DNA of 40,652 bases from 40CM-4-68-19 sp036513415 (GCA_036513415.1 DATBZA010000013.1:1-40652), one strand, 5' to 3'. Counted from the stretch's first letter, positions 15,701 to 23,106 are shown. The notes: generated from the letters alone by a model not told the origin. Made by a program: numbers and translations.

Positions 15701-18258
15701 GCCGGTGTCCACGTCAAAGTCACCGATGTGGCAGTTTGGCTGGTACCCGTGAGCGCACTACCAGGAGGCCAGGTAGGAGCTGTTGCGTCGATGATAATTG
15801 CGGTTTGCACGCCTGAGATCATCCCATCGGTTGCACTCACGGACTGCGAACCCGCTGAGCGCAGGACGACGCCAGGAACGGTCACATATCCTTGGTCCGA
15901 AGAAGCAAACGTGACTGGTGCAGGAAGAGTGGCGGCGGGATCGCTCGATGAGAATTGGACGGTCCCCAAATAAGTGACGACGCGGTTCCCGAACCCGTCG
16001 CGCACCTCGACGTTGACGGAGCTGGGTTCGCCCGGGGCACGTGGAGACGTGATTCCACTGATCAGCAATACTGCGGGTGCTGCTGTCGTAACAGTGGTGT
16101 TGGATTGAACTGTCGGCAGCGACCCGTCGGACACGAAGATGGACTGCGCCCCTGCGGTCTTCAGGGTCGCCGTGAATGTCTTGGTGCCAGCGTCGCTGGC
16201 CGCAAACGTGCTCGTCGCGGGCAGCGCAGCCTTCGAATCCGACGACGAGAATGTCACCGTTCCAAGGTAACTTTCGGATACGTTGCCGAAGGAGTCCCTG
16301 GCTGTGACCGTCAGTGTCCCGGCGACTCCCGCCGAAATGGACGCGGGGAATCCGGATACCGACAGAGACACTGCGGGTCCTCCCAGGACGAGAACGGTCT
16401 GCGAACCACTCATCGCCGGCGTGAGCGTGTCGCTCACTGAGAAATTCTGTGACCCGCTGGTCTTCAAGACGAATGCAGACACCGTCGCCTGGCCCAGGTC
16501 GGCGGGGAGGAATGCTCGATCAGGCGGTGTGGTGGCGAGCGGGTCCGACGAACTGAAATGCACCGTGCCCCGGTATCCCGTTGCGACGTTGTCGTACGGA
16601 TCGAATGCCGTCACGGTCGCGCTGTGTGTGTCGCCCGCGGTCACAGTGGCCGGCAGCCCCGAGATGGTCAGTCTTGTTGCCGATGCGGCGTCTACGACGA
16701 TCCCACTCTGAGAGCCGGTGATGGCCGGGCTCGCCAGGTCCGTCGCCGAAACGAACTGCGATCCTGCGGTTCGCAGCGTCACTGACGCCGAGTACAGACC
16801 TGCATCACTGCTCGTGAACGCGTGCTGGCCAGGCAGCGCTGCTTGCGCGTCCGACGTCGCAAACCCCATCGTGCCCGTGTAGCCAGTAGCGCGGTTGGCA
16901 AATGCGTCCTTCGCCTCCACGATGACGGTGGAGCCTATTCCCGCTGTAGTGGGAGAATTCACGCCGCTGACGATGAACCTCGTCGCAGGCCCGGGCACGA
17001 CGAGGATCCCGGTTGCGGGGCTGGTGATGGTGGGGGTCGCGGTATCGTTCGCCGTGAGCGACTGCGAACCAGCAGTCTTGAACGTCGCCCCCGAGAATGA
17101 ATGCCGGCCCGCATCCACAGTCACAAACTGGTAATCCGGGGGCAACGTTGCGTTCGCGTCTGTAGAGGTGAAGTGCACGGTGCCGGAGTAAGTGGTGACA
17201 CGGTTGCTTTGACAGCTGTCTCGCGCCTCCACAAGCAGCGAGAATGGATCTCCAGCGGTGGTGCCGGCGGGCCCCGTTAGAGCTAGCGAAGCGGCCGCTC
17301 CCGGACTGACGGTGATGCTCGAGAGCGTGCCCGAGATTGTTGAAAAGGCAGTGTCAGTTGCGGTAATCGACTGCGTCCCGGCAGTCTTCAGGACGACACT
17401 CTGGAACGTAAAGGTTCCGTTGTCAATCGCGGCGAATGTGTGATCCGCAGGCAGCACGGCCGCCGGATCCGACGACGTCAGATGAACGGTGCCACGATAT
17501 CCAAGGGCCTGGTTACCGAAAGCGTCTTGCGCAACGACTGTGACCGAATTCGAGCCGCACGCCCCGACCGTTGATGATCCGCTGACGACGAGCTTGGTCA
17601 CGGGATTGTACTTCCAAGACACGTTCACGGTTGCGCCCTGGCCGACGCTCACCGACACGGTAGAGGTGACGGAGTACGCAGCACCGTTGACCGAGCCTCG
17701 AACGCTGTACCCGGTGGGCACTGTGGAGATGACCGAGTACGTCCCTGGGGTGACGCTGAAGCTGTAGGACGAGTCGGTTGCAGGCGAGCTGCTCGCGCCC
17801 GGGGAGGTCGAGATGACTGCCCCGGGACTGGTGAAAGCGCTTCCGCTCTCCGACGTCTTGGTGCCGGAGACGGTGCCTACATTGCAAGCCGGGTCCACTG
17901 TGCAGGCAGCCAGAGAGTCGCTGCACACTCCGGAGCAAGAACCCTGGCTCGGACAACTCCGTGGAGTACCCGCAACACAAGTCCCGTTGCTGCAGACATC
18001 TCCCACGCTGCAATAATGTCCGTCGTCGCACGCGGTGCCATTCGTTTTTGCTACGCAAAACCAACCGTGGTAATTCGTGTTCCCTATGCACTGGAGCGTC
18101 TGGCACTGGTTGCAGGTCGGTGGAGTCCCTGGGCAGAAGGTCGCCCACGAAGCCATTGGCGTGAGAAGGACTACAAGAGCTGCGGCGAACCCCGGGCGAA
18201 TTCGCAATTGAGTCCCTCCGGCAAACGAGCCGTCACGCGTTGACGAACCGTCGCGCAC
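9751..18258 (-). CDS. Giant secreted Rhs/YD-repeat protein, teneurin-like, with C-terminal toxin-44-like tip
   Basis: This is one uninterrupted frame of 2835 codons starting at GTG 18258. Domains in order: Sec signal (1-39); Cys-rich segment (~40-125); six Ig-like repeats of ~100 residues (~217-825) sharing GY.GTV.FSSSDP, DAG and LKTAGSQS motifs; a fibronectin type III domain (~826-914); a transthyretin/carboxypeptidase-regulatory-like domain (~967-1025); a long beta-rich stretch (~1030-1480); an NHL-like propeller (~1487-1815); and YD repeats (~1830-2680) ending at the Rhs core mark DPSGF (2684-2688). The last ~147 residues hold WDYK, GNFNYGATGAA and DPKDQVMIRAG, which I recognise as like polymorphic toxin type 44. 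The YD shell should encapsulate the tip until release. Use of A/T at wobble sites exceeds the neighbours, suggesting transfer. TTG at codon 19 is an alternative start. Confidence 0.92.
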   Translation of the reverse strand: MRDGSSTRDGSFAGGTQLRIRPGFAAALVVLLTPMASWATFCPGTPPTCNQCQTLQCIGNTNYHGWFCVAKTNGTACDDGHYCSVGDVCSNGTCVAGTPRSCPSQGSCSGVCSDSLAACTVDPACNVGTVSGTKTSESGSAFTSPGAVISTSPGASSSPATDSSYSFSVTPGTYSVISTVPTGYSVRGSVNGAAYSVTSTVSVSVGQGATVNVSWKYNPVTKLVVSGSSTVGACGSNSVTVVAQDAFGNQALGYRGTVHLTSSDPAAVLPADHTFAAIDNGTFTFQSVVLKTAGTQSITATDTAFSTISGTLSSITVSPGAAASLALTGPAGTTAGDPFSLLVEARDSCQSNRVTTYSGTVHFTSTDANATLPPDYQFVTVDAGRHSFSGATFKTAGSQSLTANDTATPTITSPATGILVVPGPATRFIVSGVNSPTTAGIGSTVIVEAKDAFANRATGYTGTMGFATSDAQAALPGQHAFTSSDAGLYSASVTLRTAGSQFVSATDLASPAITGSQSGIVVDAASATRLTISGLPATVTAGDTHSATVTAFDPYDNVATGYRGTVHFSSSDPLATTPPDRAFLPADLGQATVSAFVLKTSGSQNFSVSDTLTPAMSGSQTVLVLGGPAVSLSVSGFPASISAGVAGTLTVTARDSFGNVSESYLGTVTFSSSDSKAALPATSTFAASDAGTKTFTATLKTAGAQSIFVSDGSLPTVQSNTTVTTAAPAVLLISGITSPRAPGEPSSVNVEVRDGFGNRVVTYLGTVQFSSSDPAATLPAPVTFASSDQGYVTVPGVVLRSAGSQSVSATDGMISGVQTAIIIDATAPTWPPGSALTGTSQTATSVTLTWTPANDDTAVAYYRVYENGVVLATTPANVLSANVSGLTTGSSYVFAVQAGDAVGNWSVDGPMLNFVATVPDPVLTAPPIDESVPSPIAAVTRFLYTGNNPVQLDVAPDAIDDARVAVVRGHVIDRNGNPVAAVAIGILGHPEYGNTYTRADGWFDLVVNGGSILTVSYSKDGFLPVQRSVSPRFGEYAVVDEIALSGFDQLVTAVDVSGSSPVIQVAQGSVQSDVDGARRATVLVLPGTTATLVKPSGTTPVQSLRIRATEYTVGSAGPKAMPGALPPASAYTYAVALTADEAVAANATSVSFSKAPILYVENFVGLDTGVPMPTGYYNRDVGNWLDSDNGLVIKILSIASGTASIDVDGSGTPASPQTLSNLGVSNAELAVLARLYVAGQSLWRSPIPHFSDWDSNMGFAPQPDATTGPEQDDDSDNNDPCLEFMSVIECENRVLRETISLPGAGASLVYSSDRVPGRAKAYRHLIHVTGPTVPSSLQSISLRIAVAGRSWQLSFPPTPNQDYVFTWDGLDAYGRKLQGEQILKTSVGYVYPISYTRAPRFGYNGNGVRITGSRTLSTLTLWGQSGSEWWTGYTGSLDARRAEGFGGWTLSNHHSLSSTGGTLYFGDGSKRRLKSADGSVNPVPGPVVHTVALTANGGFSGGGGAFDIDKNDGSIYFLDTTPTILNLRRYMPNGTIHTVAGALFSPSTAWSPEGTPAINTILEYTNAIAVQDGYVYYPERNGPCADGCVRRLRDGGVVETVAGLNPCPFHCNEIGIIPALNAHLVANTAFIRVSNGNVYVHNSGSFYRFVPGGGVETVVGRLFDPVSLTSTVIGTTLIAAGPFTLDGELCWGENTIVRCGTSGRTVAGTGTAPANDNWIDGPALSRAIFVRDITRGPDGSLYMTTGPSGAPSHCVVRLDSDGWLRAYVGCGTKPFVEGIAAADVNLVSVGSIRFGPDRRLYLNMAGAIRRVDPVTSDALVQPSPDGRQAHVFDPVTGRHLRTVDATTNRVVASFAYDPAGRLSAFTDGDNRTTFIHRDTSGVATDIETPDNQFIQLGFDAQGWLSSVTDPARVAVRPNHAANGLLGALFDRRGLEHDFLYDAAGNLIRDTDPAGGFKRLANSDSAGVHAVSVTTAMGLVSQHAISASPAGTSRSHIDAAGLNITTTERSSNRTMTGPDGTVTSEVDTADPRFGMLAPVTSTTITLPSGLKYQTSETRAATLSIPSDPTSLRQESRTVSVNGRRFSTSYDAASRILTATSPLGRVTTTTLDVAGRVTQVQEPGVVPFSFQYFPNGRLSTVTEGTRQFGFSFDSNGYLSSIHDPLGRVKSFFNDPIGRPLRSVLTDSNEIDAAFDNAGNVNSLVPPARPTHQFTYTPVNLQSDYIAPDTGQPRTLHIDYDVDGRVSTVSRPDGEFIIPSYDPANGRLLSFATSRGSVSLGYSSSTGRIASMTTFDGAGLLFGYDGFLLNSVAWSGPIVGVLQRTYDANLRVSIEVTNGTSINYTYDNDDLLTSAGALAIARDSATGFVTGTTLGTITDSRTYNSYGEEQTYTVRIGGASLYSVDYGTRDELGRIVTKTETIQSATTSSVYSYDIRGRLRDVAKSGATAHYEYDPNGNRTVAPGLSALAQHDDQDRVLAYGACTYSYSADGALSRKSCPDGRTTYDYDAFGNLRKVALPTKVIDYVIDAQNRRIGKRVNGALLEGFIYRGQFQPAAWLNADGSVKATFVYGLRPNVPEYMIQGTSTFRIITDQVGTVRLVINASTGAVVQRVDWDEFGNILADTAPGTQPFGFAGGLYDPDTGLTRFGARDYDSITGRWTAKDPVGFGGGLSNLYSYVGNDPVNWKDPSGFSDEWPDPSGPPGVPWDPLPCTCPLVPTHPAAVSCPANMREAGRHLNPFWFYNRVNDYGPWDYKRVGPHGYYEKFGNFNYGATGAAMGWPPQILLRMAGWAQRRKKENSKPEWGTPWDLNLHGPYGDDPKDQVMIRAGIQYSQCGCGL

Positions 18259-18528
18259 TTTTCATGTCCGGCAAAGGTGAGTCAAGCGGCCGGGAACCGA
18301 GCCCAACGGGCTCGATTTCTGATCAAATGTGCAAACTTACAAGTGCGACTCGCGCGTTAAAGCCATTAGATAACGAATTAGACAGAAGAATGACCGCAAG
18401 AGCATGAGCCGTAGCGCGGTTCGTCACCGTCCGGATGCGATTCCGACATGATTCGGCAGACGAACGTCTGAAGCTGAAATCGCTCAAAGGCGACCATCAA
18501 TCTACCTGTAAAACTATACTTGAAATGA
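18259..18528. other. Intergenic leader of the Rhs gene
   Basis: These 270 bp separate the mgtE stop from the Rhs start, both genes lying on the minus strand. The stretch is clearly richer in A/T than the window average. It contains a 7-bp-stem hairpin (CGAGCCC-AAC-GGGCTCG, 18298-18314) within the expected Rhs 5' leader. I see no convincing -35/-10 pair and no clear T-run terminator for mgtE. No coding frame or RNA gene is recognised. Confidence 0.5.
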
Positions 18529-19863
18529 TTACAGCAGCGTGCCCCGCAGGATGGTGGCGGCCGTCGTGAAGTAGATCACCAAGCCGGTCACGTCGACCAG
18601 GGTGGCGACGAAGGGTGCGCTGGCGCTCGCGGGGTCGAATCCGAGGCGGCGCAGGACGAACGGCAGAAGCGATCCCGCTAGCGTCCCGAACGTCACCACT
18701 CCAATCAGCGAGAGCGCAACCGTCAGACCGACCAGCAACCAGTGCCGCCCGTACGTATTGAAGAAGCCTTGCCAGATGAAGATGCGCATCAGGCCGATGG
18801 CGCCCAGGATCGATCCCAGCGCGAGCCCCGCGGCGATCTCGCGCCGGATCACCCGGAACCAGTCGCGCAGCCGGACCTCGCCCAGCGCCATCGCCCGGAT
18901 CACCAGCGAGGTGGCCTGCGACCCGGAGTTACCGCCGGAGGAGATGATCAGCGGCACGAAGAGCGCCAGCACCACCGCCTTGTCGATCTCGTGCTCGAAA
19001 TAGCCCATCGCGGTGGCGGTGAGCATCTCGCCGAGAAAGAGGGCCGCCAGCCAGCCGGCGCGCTTCTTGATCATCCGCGCGAGCGCGATCTTGAGATAGG
19101 GCTCACCCAGGCTCTCGCTGCCGCCCAGCTTCTGGATGTCCTCGGTGGCTTCCTCGCTCACCACCTCGACGATGTCGTCCACGGTCACGACGCCCTTCAT
19201 CCGCTTCTCGGCATCGACCACCGGGATGGCCATCAGGCCGGTCTCGCGGAAGAGCCGCGCCACATTTTCCTGGTCGACCTCCTCGTCGACAGTGCGCACC
19301 TCGGTCTTCATCACCTCGCTGATCCGGCGGTCGCCACGGGCGGCGATCAGCTCGCGGAACGAGACCACGCCGAGGAGTCGCTGCTGGGAGTCGAGGACGT
19401 AGGCGTAGTACGTCATCTCCACCGACTGCCGCGTCTGCCGGCGCAGGTACGTGACCGCCTCGTCCACGGTCATCTCCGGGCGCAAGCGGGCGAAGCGCGG
19501 GTTCATCAGCCCGCCGGCGTGATCCTCGCGGTACGCGAGCAGGGCCGTGACTTCGCGCCGGGTCTGGTCGTCGAGCATCGAGAGCAGCCGGTCCCGGTGC
19601 GCGGTCGGCGCTTCCTGCACCAGGTCGGCCGCATCGTCGGGCGCCAGCCCGCGGAGCCAGGACCGCTGCTCCGCCTGCGGGAGGGCGAAGATCAACTCGA
19701 CCTGCTCGCGCGGGGTAATGCTGAAGAACAGGTCCTCCGCGGTGTCGCGGGGCAGGAGCTTGAGCCCTTCGGCGCGTTCCTCGGCGGAGAGCGCGGGCCA
19801 AGCGTCGCGCAGCTCGTCGGGAGAGAGGGCCTCCTGCTCCTGTTCCGCGGCAGCGGGGGTCAC
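18529..19863 (-). CDS. mgtE: MgtE-family magnesium transporter
   Basis: Starting at GTG 19861-19863, the 444-residue protein has the full MgtE layout: an N-terminal alpha-superhelical domain (~10-115), a CBS pair (~119-240) and five membrane segments (~268-444). The pore motif GGNSGSQAT (310-318) and the late DVTGLVIYF helix, with the Asp that binds Mg2+ in the pore, are present. It should act as a Mg2+-gated channel in the inner membrane, closing when Mg2+ loads the N and CBS domains. The start overlaps the thyX stop by 4 bases (GTGA), so the two are translationally coupled. A longer frame reaches 20142 but runs antisense-like through the thyX coding region in another frame and adds no family sequence. 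Confidence 0.93.
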   Translation of the reverse strand: MTPAAAEQEQEALSPDELRDAWPALSAEERAEGLKLLPRDTAEDLFFSITPREQVELIFALPQAEQRSWLRGLAPDDAADLVQEAPTAHRDRLLSMLDDQTRREVTALLAYREDHAGGLMNPRFARLRPEMTVDEAVTYLRRQTRQSVEMTYYAYVLDSQQRLLGVVSFRELIAARGDRRISEVMKTEVRTVDEEVDQENVARLFRETGLMAIPVVDAEKRMKGVVTVDDIVEVVSEEATEDIQKLGGSESLGEPYLKIALARMIKKRAGWLAALFLGEMLTATAMGYFEHEIDKAVVLALFVPLIISSGGNSGSQATSLVIRAMALGEVRLRDWFRVIRREIAAGLALGSILGAIGLMRIFIWQGFFNTYGRHWLLVGLTVALSLIGVVTFGTLAGSLLPFVLRRLGFDPASASAPFVATLVDVTGLVIYFTTAATILRGTLL

Positions 19864-20693
19864 ACCTTGGCCTCGCGGAATTCCTCGGCCGCTTTGAAGT
19901 CGCTCTCGTCCAGGTCGCGCATCGGCTTGCCGCTCTCGGCGCGAACGCGCTTGAACACCTCGACCACCTGAAGCTTGTGGGGGCGGGAGTTGGACAGAGG
20001 GCAGGCCTCGTACGCCTTGATTTCCTCGTCGCAGTACCCCATGCGCCTCTCGCCGCACTTGGGCTGCATGTACTTCGCCAGCTCCGGCACCTTGCGCATC
20101 AGCTCGCTGCGCATCCTGGCGATCATCTGCCGGATCTCCCACTGCGCCCGCGTGCAGAGGCGCAGGTCGCCGATGTGCAGCAGCTCGGCGAAATTGACCA
20201 TGATCTGGAAGTTGGTCGGGGCCGCGTTGGGCAGCACGAAACGCGCGTCCTCGGCGGGGATGCCCGCCGCCACCGCGTCCCGGTAGACGCGCGTGATCTC
20301 GCCCATCAGCTTCTCGAACTCCGCCGCCCTGCCCGCGTCCCGCCAGCTCTCCGGCATCACGTACTCGAGCCGCTCCTCGTTCTTGCCGGTGAAGCGCACG
20401 TAGCGCTGCGACTGCTGCTCGAAGGAGATGCCGATCCGGTGCCGGACGAACTGGTGGCTGAGCGAGCGGGACACGCCGGAGATCCCGAACCAGAACACCA
20501 CCTGCTCCAGGGGAGAGACGTGCCCGGTCTTCAGGCGATCCTCGACGAACTGGGCAATCTTCTCCCGCGCGACGGTGCCCGCGGCGACGTCGTCCCAGAC
20601 TTCGCGCGGCGTCTTGGGGGTGTAGCAGGTGCGGTAGGCGCCGTAGAGCTTGGTGAGCGGATCGTTGGCGATGTCGATGAGCAGGACGTCCAT
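19860..20693 (-). CDS. thyX: ThyX, FAD-dependent thymidylate synthase
   Basis: The 277-residue product from ATG 20691-20693 carries the ThyX motif RHRIGISFEQQSQRY, with eight residues between RHR and the Ser rather than the commoner seven. ThyX makes dTMP from dUMP using methylene-tetrahydrofolate, FAD and NADPH. Other family marks are PLEQVVFWFGISGVSRSLSHQF before the motif and LRLCTRAQWEIR (dUMP-binding Arg region). The C-terminal part has a Cys-containing segment (MQPKCGERRMGYC and EACPL) that appears in some longer ThyX proteins. The frame stays open upstream to 21257, but that part is the antisense of fluC. The gene is followed by mgtE with a 4-base overlap. Confidence 0.93.
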   Translation of the reverse strand: MDVLLIDIANDPLTKLYGAYRTCYTPKTPREVWDDVAAGTVAREKIAQFVEDRLKTGHVSPLEQVVFWFGISGVSRSLSHQFVRHRIGISFEQQSQRYVRFTGKNEERLEYVMPESWRDAGRAAEFEKLMGEITRVYRDAVAAGIPAEDARFVLPNAAPTNFQIMVNFAELLHIGDLRLCTRAQWEIRQMIARMRSELMRKVPELAKYMQPKCGERRMGYCDEEIKAYEACPLSNSRPHKLQVVEVFKRVRAESGKPMRDLDESDFKAAEEFREAKV

Positions 20694-20846
20694 GGCGGCG
20701 TTGTACCGCAGTGCAAGCCGGCGCCCGATGTTTTTCGACCCGTTGCGCGGCCTTCCCCGCGCTGGTAGGTCGTGGGGACTTTTGGGCGTTCCCAAGCTCA
20801 CCTCTTCTGACCGGCCGTTCTCGACCCCGCGGGCCGGGCCTTGGTG

Positions 20847-21212
20847 ATGCCCGTCCTGCTCGTCGCGGCCGGCGGGGCCCTGGGCGCCGTGGCGCGCTAC
20901 CTGGTCGGCGAGGTGTTCGCGCATCGCTTCGGCGCGCATTGGCCCTGGGGCACCCTGTTCATCAACTTGAGCGGATGCTTGCTGATCTCGCTGTTCCTCG
21001 GCGCGGGAAGCGGCCGCGTCGCCGACTCGAACCTCCGCTACCTGCTGCCGATCGGGTTCGTCGGCGCCTACACCACCTTCTCCACCTACGAGTACGAGAC
21101 CCTGCGGCTCTTCGAGCTCGGGCGCGCCGGCTCCGCGCTGGCGTACGTCGCCGCTTCCAACCTGCTCGGATTCGCCGCCGTCCTGGCCGGCGCATGGCTC
21201 GCCCGCAAATGA
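20847..21212 (+). CDS. crcB: FluC/CrcB fluoride channel
   Basis: The 121-residue protein from ATG 20847 has four predicted membrane helices and the Fluc marks GTLFINLSGC (pore Asn region) and GFVGAYTTFSTYEYE (the Phe box and Thr/Ser track). It should export fluoride as a dual-topology dimer in the inner membrane. In-frame TTG and GTG codons lie directly before the ATG and are weaker choices. It diverges from thyX. The stop overlaps the start of the alkyltransferase-like gene (ATGA), so they are co-translated. I looked for a fluoride riboswitch in 20694-20846 and did not recognise one. Confidence 0.93.
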   Translation: MPVLLVAAGGALGAVARYLVGEVFAHRFGAHWPWGTLFINLSGCLLISLFLGAGSGRVADSNLRYLLPIGFVGAYTTFSTYEYETLRLFELGRAGSALAYVAASNLLGFAAVLAGAWLARK

Positions 21213-21475
21213 GCAGCTTCTTGCGCGCGGTGCGGCGCGTGGTCCGCGGCATCCCACGCGGCACCACCCTCTCGTACGGCGAGGTGGCGCTGCGCGCCGG
21301 GAAGCCGCGGGCCGCTCGCGCCGTGGTCGCCGCGCTCCACAGGCTTTCGGACATTCCCTGGTGGCGCGTGGCGCGGCACGACGGGACGCTGGCGCCGCAG
21401 GTGGCGCGGGAGCAGGCCAACCTTCTCAAGCAGGAAGGGTGGAAACCTCGCCCGCGCCGGAAGAAGCGCGGATAG
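21209..21475 (+). CDS. Alkyltransferase-like protein (ATL, MGMT-fold without the acceptor Cys)
   Basis: The 88-residue protein matches the DNA-binding domain of O6-alkylguanine-DNA alkyltransferase. It begins with FLRAVRRVVRGIPRGTTLSYGEVA, contains the Arg-finger helix region (KPRAARAVVAALHR), and has IPWWRVARHDG where the methyltransferases have PCHRV. The acceptor Cys is replaced by Trp, as in ATL proteins. These do not remove alkyl groups but bind O6-alkylguanine and hand the site to nucleotide excision repair. The C-terminus is a very basic tail (KPRPRRKKRG), probably for extra DNA contact. The ATG overlaps the fluC stop, and the gene is part of a tightly packed run. Confidence 0.88.
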   Translation: MSSFLRAVRRVVRGIPRGTTLSYGEVALRAGKPRAARAVVAALHRLSDIPWWRVARHDGTLAPQVAREQANLLKQEGWKPRPRRKKRG

Positions 21476-21484
21476 ACTCCTGCC

Positions 21485-22594
21485 GTGGCGCTCTACGTCG
21501 TCAGCGACCTGCACCTGGGGGAGAGCTCGCTCGTCTCGATGTTCCGCGACGAGGACCAGGGCCACCGCCTGGCGGAGCTGTGCGCGCACGTGGCCTCGGA
21601 GCCCGAGAGCGAGCTGGTCCTGCTCGGCGACATCCTCGACGTGACCGCCGCTTGTCCACCCCGCAAGGGTCTGACGCAGTTCGGCGTGCTGCTCGACGTC
21701 CCCATCGAGGACAAGCCGCCGCCGCCGCTTCCGGCCATCCTGCGCGGCATCCGCGAGAACAACCCCATCGCCTTCGACGCGCTCGAAGCCTTGTCCAAGC
21801 AGGCCCGCGTGACGCTGGTCCCCGGCAACCACGACCGGCAGCTCGCCGAACCTGGTGGACGCGAAGCGCTGGACGCCGCGGGCTTGCCCGAGGTGCCGAT
21901 CGAGCCGATGGCGGTGCGGCGCGTGCTCGACAAGTGGGTGGTGCTCCAGCACGGCCACCTCTGGGATCCCTCCAACGCCACGCCCACCGGCGGCGGCGAG
22001 ACCATGACGGCCGTCATCCACCACGCGCTGGTTCCCTTCCTGCGGCACCTCGCTCCGCGCACCAACGTGCACATCGACCCCGGACGCCTGGTCGCGTTGC
22101 GCCCGGAAGAGCGCGTCATCCCCGTGCTGGAGCGCTGGCTCAAGCCCGGGACCTTCAATCGGCTCATCGAGGCGCTCCTGGGGATCCTGGTGGAAAACGG
22201 CGCCCTTGCCCGCCCGCTCGCATGGGTGACCACACCCTCGCTCTTGCGCTGGCGCCTCAAGGACGACGACGATCTCTGGGAGCGCGCCGGCGCATCCGCG
22301 CTGGCCGTCCTGGAAGGAGCAAAGTCGCTGCCTGGCAAGCCCCCGCCCCCGGACGTGCTCGTGCTCGGACACACCCACGTGATGGACTGGGCAGTGCAGG
22401 AGGGACGACCCGGCGCGCAGCGGCTTTACGTCAACTTGGGGACCTGGAGCGCCCGCGCCACCGACGCCGCGGGGCCCATGGATGCCAGCATGCCGCTTCT
22501 GCGCATCGAGGCGGACAGGCGGCAGCTGCGCGTCGAGCTCTTCGAATACTCGAGCCGCTGGCGCACGCTGCAGCGCTTCGAGGTCATCCGATGA
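21485..22594 (+). CDS. Calcineurin-like metallophosphoesterase
   Basis: The 369-residue protein shows the whole metallophosphoesterase signature: Asp8-x-His10 (SDLHLG), Gly48-Asp49-x-x-Asp52, Gly-Asn115-His116-Asp117, His156/His158 (LQHGHLW) and GHTH (295-298). A binuclear metal centre is expected. It is longer than LpxH (~240 residues) because of a helical insertion of about 120 residues between the last two motifs. The substrate is therefore uncertain; UDP-diacylglucosamine pyrophosphatase-like or nucleotide phosphodiesterase roles are both possible. Start is GTG 21485, 9 bp after the ATL stop, and the 3' end overlaps the thioesterase start by four bases. It has no signal peptide and is probably cytoplasmic. 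Confidence 0.85.
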   Translation: MALYVVSDLHLGESSLVSMFRDEDQGHRLAELCAHVASEPESELVLLGDILDVTAACPPRKGLTQFGVLLDVPIEDKPPPPLPAILRGIRENNPIAFDALEALSKQARVTLVPGNHDRQLAEPGGREALDAAGLPEVPIEPMAVRRVLDKWVVLQHGHLWDPSNATPTGGGETMTAVIHHALVPFLRHLAPRTNVHIDPGRLVALRPEERVIPVLERWLKPGTFNRLIEALLGILVENGALARPLAWVTTPSLLRWRLKDDDDLWERAGASALAVLEGAKSLPGKPPPPDVLVLGHTHVMDWAVQEGRPGAQRLYVNLGTWSARATDAAGPMDASMPLLRIEADRRQLRVELFEYSSRWRTLQRFEVIR

Positions 22595-23106
22595 GCGGGC
22601 CCAAGACCCCCGCCGCCAGCCGGGTGGTCATGACCGAGTCGGTGCTCCCGGGCGATGGCAACCCGCTGGGCACCGCGTTCGGCGGCAAGATCGCGCAATG
22701 GATCGACATCGCCGCGGCCATCGCCTGCCAGCGCCACTGCCGCCAGCGCGTGGTGACGGCATCGATGGACGATCTGCATTTCCTCCGCCCCATCCGGGTG
22801 GGCATGATCGTCGAGCTGCGCGCGCAGGTGAACGCGGCGTTCCGCACCTCGATGGAAGCGGGCGTCCGCATCGAGAGCGAGGATCCGCTCACCGGGGAGC
22901 GGCAGCACGTGTGCACCGCCTGGCTCACGTTCGTGGCCCAGGACGCGCACGGCAGGCCGGTCCAGGTCCCCCCGCTGGTGCTCGAAACCGGCGAGGACCG
23001 CCGCCGCGCGCGCGACGCGGGAGAGCGCCGCGCTCTCCGACTGTCGCGCGCGCGCACCCGCAAAGAGCTCCTGCTGGCCGAGCAGGACCAGGGGCGCGAG
23101 GATTGA
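22591..23106 (+). CDS. Hotdog-fold acyl-CoA thioesterase (YciA/BACH type)
   Basis: The 171-residue protein has the acyl-CoA thioesterase pattern Asn24-PLGTAFGGKIAQWID: Asn24, Gly31-Gly32 and Asp39 match the YciA catalytic Asp and the substrate-binding Gly pair. Later HFLRPIRVGMIVELRAQV and CTAWLTFVAQD are the usual central strands. It should hydrolyse acyl-CoAs to CoA and free acid in the cytoplasm. The C-terminal ~45 residues are Arg/Glu-rich and helical, longer than in minimal family members. ATG 22591 overlaps the metallophosphoesterase stop (ATGA), and its own stop overlaps the TTG of the next gene. Confidence 0.88.
   Translation: MSGPKTPAASRVVMTESVLPGDGNPLGTAFGGKIAQWIDIAAAIACQRHCRQRVVTASMDDLHFLRPIRVGMIVELRAQVNAAFRTSMEAGVRIESEDPLTGERQHVCTAWLTFVAQDAHGRPVQVPPLVLETGEDRRRARDAGERRALRLSRARTRKELLLAEQDQGRED

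Noticed and set aside
15790..17610. Tandem repeats in the Rhs N-terminus as a CRISPR-like array
   Set aside because: The ~300-bp units are coding Ig-like domains with diverged DNA and no spacers.
20400..20460. Defective ThyX motif because eight residues separate RHR and Ser
   Set aside because: Seven or eight residues are both accepted in descriptions of the ThyX motif and all other marks are intact.
20694..20846. Fluoride riboswitch before crcB
   Set aside because: The leader lacks the conserved crcB-motif segments (no CTGATG-type 3' block) that I could recognise; the gap is short and GC-rich.
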